Below, in pieces: positions 56,190 through 64,000 of a DNA stretch of 64,000 nucleotides. Each line of letters starts with the position of its first letter. The first letter of the stretch is position 1. Below the pieces are notes generated by a model. The model was not told the origin of the DNA, made no database searches, and saw nothing but the letters and a program-made list of their open reading frames with translations. The position numbers were made by a program, and so were the translations under genes. The DNA is from Neoceratodus forsteri (taxonomy: Eukaryota; Chordata; Ceratodontiformes; Ceratodontidae): positions 816,847,001 to 816,911,000 of the forward strand of contig CM057459.1 in NCBI GenBank assembly GCA_016271365.2. Direction: 5' to 3'.

Positions 56190-56700
56190 CTAAGTTCATG
56201 CTTCATTTTTCCTTCCTCATTTCACTTTTACACTCTCTAGTATGTTGTTTTTAATTTTCCCATTCTGCTTGATTTTGAAACATTTTTTGGCCTTCCTGTA
56301 TGCCTTTTTTCTCCTCCTGATTTTTTGTTTAATACCTATACTCATCCGTCCCAGAATTCTCCCCTTTTTACTATATTTTTCTTCAACTGGTATGTATTGA
56401 TAAATTATTTGGTGCAATTGTTTTTCTCTAAAGTTTTCTACATTTCATTAAGATCTTTATTTTTAAACTCATGTTTCCAGTCCCATCTACCAAGTTCCTG
56501 TCTCATTTCTGTGCACTTTGCCTTATTGTAACATCTGATCTTAGTATGTCCTTTCACTCTTGTGTCTTACAACATTATCTCAAAGTGCACCATCTCATGA
56601 TCGCTTCCACAGAGTGATCCTTTTGATCTATGGTTTGTCACTTTATCACCCAAATTACTCAAAACAACATTAATATATTATTTTCTCTCATATTGAATGT
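56190..56700 (-). pseudogene. CR1-like LINE fragment: end of endonuclease and connector
   Basis: On the minus strand, near 56620, 'LCGSDHEMVHFEI' is the endonuclease SDH motif in CR1 form. 56217-56417 is 'KQKIRRRKKAYRKAKK', the connector motif after it. No reverse transcriptase is present, so this is an internal fragment, internally decayed by several stops. It is next to the 3' end of element C on the other strand. Confidence 0.75.
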
Positions 56701-56774
56701 TATATTCTGCTCCAAATTTAAGCAATTCATAGCTTTAATTGAGCCCTTTCCACTACAGATTTGCCTTCCACATT

Positions 56775-57015
56775 ACTCCAAACAATCTCTTACATATTCA
56801 AAGCATTGAACTCATGACAGTGTTGAGAAAACCTGCAATATTACTACAGGTACTGTATCTAATCTATGAATAAAAGGGCTTAATTCTCCATTACCTTTAG
56901 TACCTTATCTTTCAAAGAACTGAACTTATGATAGTGTTGGGGAAGCCTGCAGTGTATCTGCATGCTCTATGCCTGGGCTGTAGATAAACTTTGGATTCAG
57001 TCTCCATTCCACTTA
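56775..57015 (+). repeat. Tandem duplication, about 115 bp unit, two copies
   Basis: 'caaagcattgaactcatgac' and 'agtgttgagaaaacctgca' (56799-56837) recur as 'caaagaactgaacttatgat' and 'agtgttggggaagcctgca' (56913-56951). The right ends also match ('cttaattctccatt' and 'ttcagtctccatt'). Confidence 0.6.
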
Positions 57016-57440
57016 TTTGGTTTCCACTCATCAGCATTAATTCTTCACAGTACGGAAAAGCCTTGGTTGACTTGCCCACACTGTACCTTGCAGGGAAATA
57101 AGCAAAAGAGATACAGGTTCCAGTTGTGGCAGTCCCTTTTCTTTCACCTTGACTAAATATGGCAAACAAATTAGAAACACTGAGGCAATGTTCACAATTT
57201 TACAATGAGCCAGTGAGACACATTTTTTGTCTGTTTGCGTATATTTGTTCTTTGCTGCATGGAATACATTAAGGAAAGAGAAGTGGTCCAGAACCAACTT
57301 TGGTTTGGCTTTGAGTTGCAGTCTTACAATTTAGTTCAGCCTTACCAATTCAGCTGAACCACTTCAGCTGCCTAAGGGGTACTTGGCATAGGATAAATTA
57401 CACGATGGTACTGTTAAATCCACACATCTGATTGGCTGAC
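57016..57440. other. Unassigned sequence
   Basis: Overlapping short open frames on both strands without any recognisable family. Confidence 0.4.
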
Positions 57441-57451
57441 AGGCAGTTTTC

Positions 57452-57484
57452 AAGCATGGTAAATCCTAGCATTACCCATGCAAA
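57452..57484. repeat. Short near-palindrome of the GGGTAATGCTGGGATTTACC family
   Basis: 'gcatggtaaatcctagcatt' followed by 'acccatgc' is nearly its own reverse complement. The same words recur in the hairpin at 58269-58365, about 0.85 kb downstream, so the two may be opposite ends of one non-autonomous DNA element. Confidence 0.5.
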
Positions 57485-58265
57485 AGGTGCCAGACAGCCT
57501 CATTTGAATGGGACATTAAACAAATCACTCTAGCACCCCTGAAACTCAAAACCTTAAAACTGCCTCTTGAAGTGCTGGTAAAGCCCACTCCTATAACAGC
57601 CCCTGAACTGTGTGCATGTAACCATGGCAAAGAAAATGAAAACTGCCTCCCAAAACAACTTGATAAAAGAAATGTATGAAACTAAATACTTTAGCTAATG
57701 ACAGTTGCTCCTTCCTGCCTCTGGCTCCTGTGATACACTCTCCCTCCAGCCTCCATAGCATTCACTCCTTCATCCTGTAACATCCCTCCCACCTCCACAG
57801 CACTGCTGTTACCTCCTCCATTTCATTATACCAGTCCCATGCTCTGTAATTTTCAAATCCTTACACACAAATGAAATTAATAAATAAAAGACAGCTCCCA
57901 GTAGAGTTCACATGTGCAGAGTAAGCAAAAATGGAGCCAGTGCTTCATGCTTGAAAAAGGGTCATGCACCAAATTCAAAAGCCTGTCCCAGGTTCAAAAA
58001 ACAAAAATGGAGTTGGGACATAGTAAACTCAGCCTGGGAGTCAAAGAATCAAGCACAGGTCTGTTGGGTGTATCAAGCTTATATGCAGCTTGTTACTCTA
58101 GGCTATAGTGCCAGTCCCATAGTAACACAGCACTATTTTTCATGGTGAAGCAATAAATTCATTAAAAAGGATATAAAATGGAAAATAAAACTTTTTCTTA
58201 ATTTTTTTATGTTACAAAATAGGGAGCTAGTGTATAATCACAATAGATAACTCCAGGGTGTAGGT
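57485..58265. other. Unassigned sequence between two related short inverted repeats
   Basis: No coding domain recognised. Two overlapping open frames near 57912-58148 are on the same DNA and match no family. Confidence 0.4.
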
Positions 58266-58268
58266 TAA

Positions 58269-58365
58269 GCTGGGATTTAGCCACTCCTGGTGTGGTTTAC
58301 TCACTCATGACTGAACCACACCAGGCATGGGTAAATCCCAGCATTACCCATGCCCTGTCATGGTT
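58269..58365. repeat. Hairpin of the same short inverted-repeat family
   Basis: 'gctgggatttagccactcct' plus 'ggtgtggtt' (58269-58297) pairs with 'aaccacaccaggcatgggta' plus 'aatcccagc' (58314-58342) at about 25 of 29 positions. It is followed by 'attacccatgcc', repeating the palindrome words seen at 57452-57484. Confidence 0.7.
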
Positions 58366-58677
58366 ATTGCTTAAACAGACTATAAATCAGGGAACATTCA
58401 GGTCAACAGTAAATATGAATTATTGTAGCTTACTTGTGGCACGTGCTGTTGATATAAACCTGCTCTGAATTATTGTTTGTGGTTTTGTGACAGAGTCTGC
58501 AAAGCCCAGTAAGTCTGCCATGACCCAATTACCTACAGTAATAATTTATGTTCATTGATGACTTCCTGCAATATACTTTATTTTTAAACATTAGAAAAAA
58601 AAACATAGGCTGTGACTGGACCAGAGCTAGTCAAATGGCAGACACCATGTTTGAACAATTTCCTGATTTAAACAAAT

Positions 58678-58760
58678 AAGGCAATAGTTCATTAAAACTA
58701 GCCAATAGTGCATTTAAACCAGACAACAGTTCATTAGAACTCAGCAATATTTCTTTTTTT
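58678..58760 (+). repeat. Minisatellite, unit about 22 bp, about 3.5 copies
   Basis: Units 'caatagttcattaaaactag', 'caatagtgcatttaaacca', 'caacagttcattagaactca' and the partial 'caatatttc' follow each other. A short ordinary minisatellite. Confidence 0.75.
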
Positions 58761-58764
58761 CAAT

Positions 58765-60155
58765 AATTACTCATTCTAATGATTGAACTTGGGGAAGGCT
58801 TAATAAAACATATTGACTGGAGTTCTGTTTTGATACAGTGGGAAAAGATAGATCCCTCTGAACTGAAATATTGACTTCCAACAGTAATATCACCCTCAGC
58901 CTTCAGCTTTAGGAAATATAACTATTCTTGGGAAACCTTTCATCCCTTGAAGTCAATATTTTCCTATTATTTCCCTCTCCTCTGGTCAATATTTGTATAC
59001 TGATGTCTCCAATTCTCTGCTTTACCTCATGTGAATGATTCAATTCTCACATGCAGCACCATCAATATAACAATAATTTTATATTATGATTATTATGTTA
59101 ACTCCTCTATTATTTTTTATTTTTATGTCATGTTTTTCATTTACTACATAAATTGTAATGAGAAAGACAAATGTGGCCTAATGGAAAACTAAACACAAGC
59201 TCACAAGGAAAAAGCCTTAGGTTCTCAGTCACTTTCTTTCTTTGAATGCAATGTATTTAGAGATAATTGAGATGGCAATAACTGGGATTTATAAAATCAT
59301 AAATATTAATATGATGATGCTAGTAATATGATGAAATACTCTTTTTATTACTGTATTATGTACTGTATTTTCTTATGATAACAACAAAAGTTGAAATAAT
59401 GAATATAGCGTGTTCAGAACTCATTGACTTTTCTGTTTGTAATATAATTTTATTGTCATTTATTTATATGCCACAATAAATTGTTTTATTATAGTACAGT
59501 AGTATGCTTATTTTATTTGCTATAGGAGATGCTAAATATTGATGTGTGTGTGTGTGTGTGTGTGGCATTCAAGTTGACTATCCATGAGAAGATCCTGTAG
59601 GATGGGGTGGTGGGAGGGTTGGTAGGGGTGGTAACCCTAACATGGGGTTTCCAAACTTTTGTTGCTGTGACATCAACCCTAACTGATGCATTAACATAGT
59701 TTTTTTGCAATTAATTTCCTTACTTTTTGAAAAACTGTAATGTAACTAGTAAATAGCATATGTTGGTGGGAGCATGGGTCCCTCCCACCAAACTGACCAT
59801 CTGTGCATAATGATATGCATCTGTGGGAGAGTGGGCCCTCTGGGTCCTGTGCTCCCACTTACATATAACAATGAAGCCATACAATAGCCCTATAGGCCTG
59901 AAAATAACCCTTGTTACACTAATTTGCCAGTATCTCAGTAACTGTACAGCCTATGAAAAAAAATTCCACTGCAGTTCTATTCTATGACTTTTAAATGAAA
60001 AATCCATATCTCGCACCATTTTTGAGATACAGGCACTGAAAGGCACTGCAGTGTTATTCTATGGGAAATTTCTCAACTTCAGAATTCTGTAACTATGGGC
60101 CAATTGAGTATTTTGGGACCAAACCACCAAAAGACACATATCTGGGACTAGAGCT
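58765..60155. other. Unassigned AT-rich sequence
   Basis: Contains a TG microsatellite (about 59543-59563) and a small hairpin 'ttggtggga...tcccaccaa' (59763-59792). Near 59965-60080 two similar phrases 'cactgcagttctattctatg' and 'cactgcagtgttattctatg' occur. No gene recognised. Confidence 0.4.
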
Positions 60156-60160
60156 TGCCA

Positions 60161-60692
60161 CCAATGTTCCCTCTAATTTTTAGTCTCTGTGGGTGGGTGA
60201 CTGATATGTGTGTGCAGCATTTGTGCAAAAAAATTGATTCATGTGTGCAAATTGGGTGGCCCAAACAAGGGATATATTTTATTGCCAATAAACAGTAGCA
60301 AACATAACCAAACATTCAAATACTCAATGCAAAGTATAAATATACATTCTGACACAGTCTGAAGCTTGGATGTGCATTGTGCACAATAACAGTATGAACT
60401 GGAAACATGTGTAAACTATGTACATTTTAAAGAGTCTTGCATGCATCTAAAAGGGGTGCTGCTGATGATGCATTGCTAAGGAATCAACATTTACTGTTTT
60501 TCTCTCCTGTCTTTCATATTCTTCCAGTGGACGTATAATTTTTTAAGATCTTTTTTCCATCAGATGCTAAAAACAATTTTGTTAGCATCAGCATATCTAA
60601 ATGGCTTTCTTCAAAGTGGTTTCTTTGTTTGCTCTTAATACAGTTCATGAGGCTAAAGCCCCTTTCATAGTCAGCACTAGAAGCTTGGAATG
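60161..60692 (-). pseudogene. hAT transposase C-terminus and 3' terminal repeat
   Basis: On the minus strand 60514-60690 reads without a stop for about 58 codons: 'FQASSADYERGFSLMNCIKS', 'KQRNHFEESHLDMLMLTKL' and 'SDGKKILKNYTS'. This is the C-terminal dimerisation region of a hAT transposase ('SSA..ER.FS.MN.IK...RN.L....L..LM.I'). The element ends at 60161 with CAATGTTCCCTCTAATTTTT, a recognised hAT terminal type. It is cut at about 60692 by the 3' end of the minus-strand LINE, so the rest lies beyond that LINE, outside the window. Confidence 0.85.
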
Positions 60693-60879
60693 TAGTAGTA
60701 GTACAATTTATTGTTCAGCATAAAGCAGTTACAAGTCACTAAAATCAGGACAAAATACTTAGTAAATATAAACAGACAATAAATAAATCAACAAGGAACT
60801 TAAATATCTTTACAGTGCAATTCAACTTAACAGTGTCCCTTGAGTACCTTTTCACATAAAAAAAAACCTTCACAGGACT

Positions 60880-61980
60880 TCAAGTCACCCTAATAAACTG
60901 TAAAAATGAGTTGAAATAAAAAATCTTGCAAAGCTCTCTACCATGTTCTTCTCTTTCATAGTAAACAAATATTCCAAAAGATTCTCCACGGGGAGGCTGA
61001 GATCCCCTAACAATCCAACCAGCATTTTTTTTCCTAATTGATTTGTACCTAGGACACAAGAGTACCACATGTATGAGATCATCTATAGTTCGATCTCAAC
61101 ATTTACAATATGGAGAAAGTACCACCTCTCTTTTTTGTCTGAAATGAATGCATTGAGCATTATAGTTTTCACCTCTGAATCTTGTATAGATTCTTCTTTG
61201 TTTAGAACAGGTTAAAAAAGAGAGAGATAGGGCTCATATCCCCATGAAATCTTTACTTTTTTATGAAACCCATATAGCTTAAGCTTGGAGAGTTGAACAT
61301 AGAAATAATATATGTCTAAGTCAATAAGCCTCAGTTTGACATCCTACCTTATCTCCTCAAATGGTCTTGTGTAAATTGTATATAAGAGGTAGCCCAATCC
61401 GGATGGTATTATTGTTTCCTTAATAAGTTGAATAAAGGGATGTACATATCTGATGCTGGCCAATTTGATATCTTTCTCTACGCACATTCTGGGATATCTT
61501 TGTTGGGGCAAAAGAAAAAGTTTCAACAGAAAGAGAATCTGTTGTTCACAGACAAGAGAAGTCAAGAAATGTTGTCCTAACTCCAAGACAAGAATACAGC
61601 TTGGAGTTCCATTTAGCAACATTAAGATGTATCTATAGAGTTTATTCAGAATTATTTCGAATTCTCTAACCTTAGTATAACCCCAAATTTCAGAGGCATA
61701 TAACATGCTCGTTCTTATTTTGGCATTAACTACTCTTAATACCCCTCTGACCGATGACTTCCTCATCTTGCTGTTAAATATTTTTAGGGCATTTACCAAA
61801 GATCCCATTTTAAATCGAATAGCCTCCAAATGTTTGGTCCAAGACAGGCTATAGGCAAAACAGGCACCTAAATAGTCATAATACTTAACTGTATCTATAT
61901 GGTTACTGTTTAGCCTAAAGCCGACTGTATTCTTGGTTTGAGAGTCAAAAACTACAATGTTGGTCTTGCCGAGATTAACT
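60880..61980 (-). pseudogene. Element D C-terminal region with CCHC motif
   Basis: 61344-61829 (minus) reads 'SVRGVLRVVNAKIRTSMLYA' and 'SEIWGYTKV', a conserved thumb/C-terminal motif of this LINE type. Further on, 61140-60880 reads 'LSPYCKC', 'TIDDLIHVVLLCPRYKS', giving C-x-C...H-x4-C, then a stop at 60880. The same motif is at 55740-55800 in element C. Confidence 0.8.
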
Positions 61981-63362
61981 TTTAGTTTCCTTTGAGAACA
62001 GAGAGAGATTCAAAGTGAGCCACTTTTCTATTAAGACCTAAGACTGAAGTAGTGAGCAAGACTAAATCGTCTGCATATGCTAAACATTCAATCCTTTGAT
62101 CATTCATTTTTGGAGTGTGAAAATCTGGGTTACCAAGCTGATGCAAGACTGTATTAATGTAGATGCTAAAGAGAGTGGGGGTCAAAATACACCCCTGTCT
62201 GACCCCCACGTTTGCCTCAAATCTATCAGTTAGATGACCATACTGATATACTGGACCCTTGTCCAAGTATTTTCATGGAGTCTAATAATAACATCAAGAA
62301 GTGAGGCCTCCAACTTCAGATCCCTTAATGTAACCCAAAGGATTGTTCTACTAATGTTGTCCAAGCCGAGGAGAAGTCTACAAAACAGCAATATAATCTG
62401 TTTTTTCTCACTTTAGTATACTTCCAGATCAGGTGCTGAAGCACATAACAGTGCTGTATTATAGAACAGTCCTTCCGGAAACTGTTCTGTGCCTCATTCA
62501 ATACTGAGTTCTCCTCAACCCATGACAGCAATCTGTCCAAAAGTATCCTAGAGGAAATCTTCTGTGAAACATCTATCAAACTAATAGGCCTATACATCCT
62601 TGGGTCATTCGGATTCTTTTTTTCAAACATTGGGAAGATAACACTACCTGACCAACTGGCAGGGAAAGAGTACCCCTGAACCAGACCATTAAACAGCAAA
62701 AGAAGAAAAGGAATCCACCAGTTGGTGAAAACCTTATGGAAATCACCTAGAACCCCATCCAGCCCTGGTGCTTTATTTGCCTTAAGGCCAATCAGTGCTA
62801 TCTGGATTTTGTCCTCTGTGATCAAGATAGATCTTGGAAAAATGTCATCCTCCTGTATTTTGAAAGCATCAGGTGTCTCCTGCTCTTCATGAGAATAATA
62901 GATCTTGGAGAAATGAGATGCCTGAACTTCAGGTGTAATATAAGCTTCAGTCCTATTGGCATATCTATTATATCCTTGGGCAACAATATTCCAAAATCGC
63001 CTTCCATCCCTATCCAAAACAGCCTGCCTCAGTTTTTCCCAAAGTCCCTGAGTATATTTATGTCTCTTCCATTCGAGAATTATCCTATATTTTTCTCTTT
63101 CAGTCTTTAGCAATTTAAAATCTGCTGAAGACGTATTTCTTTTCTTATTATGCTGTCTTAATTTTCCTCCAAACTCTTTCTTTGCCTGTAGGCATACCAA
63201 AATAAATTGAGACTTTCTATAAAGGGACCTAGGATGATACGTTGTTTTACATATAGGTCCAAGTAAAGAATAAATAGTTTCCCAATTCTCCAACATTTTA
63301 ACGGCCTTACTTTTGTCCAGGACCAACTCGTGAGTATCACCTAAGACTCCTGTACTAAACAT
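61980..63362 (-). pseudogene. Element D reverse transcriptase
   Basis: The 345-codon frame 62325-63362 (minus) holds the linker ('REKYRIILEWKRHKYTQGLW', 'DGRRFWNIVAQGYNRY'), fingers 'ANKAPGLDGVLGDFHKVF' and 'NDPRMYRPISLIDVSQKI', and 'CCFVDFSSAWTTL', domain A where the second Asp is replaced. 61982-62266 holds 'VGVRQGCILTPTLFSIYI' (domain B) and 'ECLAYADDLVLLTTS', domain C with intact YADD. One frameshift separates the two pieces. Confidence 0.9.
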
Positions 63363-63369
63363 TTCTTTG

Positions 63370-64000
63370 AAACTAGCTTGGTGAATCGCCCCCCATCTAA
63401 TCCTTCTCTTATTTATGACTTCCAGACTCTCTTCCTGTTGTGCCCAACTCCCTAAAGTCCCAAAAGGGCATTTGATGTTAATTACAATAGCACAATGTGC
63501 TGATTCTACATCTATCCATGACCTCTAACTTTTGAATCAGCTTTACTGCTTCCAAATTGGTCCAAACCTGATCAGGGGTTGAAGAGCCAGTAGGTCCTCT
63601 ATACAGTAAGAATCTAGCTAGATCTCCCTAAGTTCTCCCATTTAAAATACAGAAATTTTTACTGGCCAAACCCGCTAGCAATTTCCTACCTCTAAGGTTA
63701 GAATTTAGATCCTGAGCAGTCCTAGTATATGAGATATTTGGATTAATTATAGATATTGTATGAATCATATCTGACTATACATCCTCCAAGAAACAAAAAG
63801 GAATTCTGGTATTAAAGTCTCCCCAAATAATTATAGGATAAGATATACTGTTATATGACAATTCATCAAGTGCCATTTTTAGATCCTGTATGAAAAGGTC
63901 AGTGGGATCAGTAGCTCTATTGCAAGGGGGGAAGTATATATTGCAGAGAATGATCTTCTCTTGTCCCTTGCTAATCAATAGAGCCAAAATACCCTCTGAC
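63370..64000 (-). pseudogene. Element D endonuclease, partial at window edge
   Basis: 63775-63987 (minus) reads 'EKIILCNIYFPPCN' and 'YPIIIWGDFNTRIPF', the middle of an APE-type endonuclease with the GDFN motif. Sequence from 63370 to 63770 continues the domain in broken frames. The N-terminal half with the catalytic Glu lies beyond 64000. Confidence 0.75.

Larger units (their letters stand above)
60696..64000 (-). mobile_element. Third-type LINE, minus-strand copy (element D), runs off the window
   Basis: A sister of element C on the opposite strand: endonuclease at 63775 to window end, linker and reverse transcriptase at 62000-63362, C-terminus at 60880-61829, 3' UTR to 60696 with 'gctgaacaataaattgtact' and a TAC-type tail. 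It inserted into a hAT element. It keeps longer frames than element C, so it is younger or better preserved. Confidence 0.85.

Noticed and set aside
1..64000. CRISPR arrays, bacterial operons, rRNA or true tRNA genes
   Set aside because: Repeat spacing and sequences do not fit CRISPR. tRNA-like A and B boxes occur only within SINEs. Nothing supports prokaryotic origin.

Overview
The window is vertebrate-type repeat DNA. I see no bacterial, organellar or recognisable host gene. Almost every protein-like signal belongs to an old, mutated transposable element: CR1-type LINEs, two LINEs of the CR1/L2/Rex1 group, one Tx1/L1-type LINE, two copies of a third LINE type with a C-terminal CCHC motif, several hAT DNA transposons, tRNA-derived SINEs (one with a MIR-like CORE), minisatellites and long foldback (palindromic) elements. 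The mix of CR1, L2-like and Tx1 LINEs with CORE-SINE and hAT suggests a non-mammalian, repeat-rich vertebrate. An amphibian such as a caecilian is my best guess, held with low confidence.

Layout. 0-6.6 kb: tandem repeats split by a SINE, a second SINE, a repeat family (R1) and a CR1 fragment. 6.7-16.9 kb: one Tx1-type LINE on the minus strand, interrupted by a LINE 3' fragment (8.9-9.3 kb), a short LINE tail (10.5 kb) and a nearly complete plus-strand CR1/L2/Rex1-type LINE (11.6-16.6 kb). 17-23 kb: a SINE fragment, two tandem arrays and a decayed hAT transposase gene on the minus strand. 23.3-26 kb: two blocks of the same 28-bp minisatellite flanking a 0.75 kb foldback. 26-29.6 kb: a second CR1/L2/Rex1-type LINE. 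30-37.5 kb: mostly unassigned, with a CORE-SINE and a 1.1-1.7 kb palindrome whose arms may derive from a Harbinger-like transposase. 37.5-43.6 kb: a second R1 copy, a truncated CR1 and a near full-length CR1 with an SGNH-type ORF1. 46.4-56.1 kb: a plus-strand LINE interrupted by two hAT elements with clear 8-bp target duplications and by a cluster of small foldbacks. 56-60 kb: a CR1 fragment and unassigned AT-rich DNA. 60.2-64 kb: a hAT 3' end followed by a second, minus-strand copy of the third LINE type that runs off the window.

The points most worth a second look are the decayed 2A-like peptides near the N-termini of both CR1/L2/Rex1-type LINEs, the long palindrome at 33.1-34.2 kb, the two target-site-defined hAT insertions that date LINE decay, and the foldback cluster at 52.5-54.6 kb. 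All coding entries are broken by stops or frameshifts, so I call them pseudogenes. Coordinates of element ends are approximate unless a target duplication is given.
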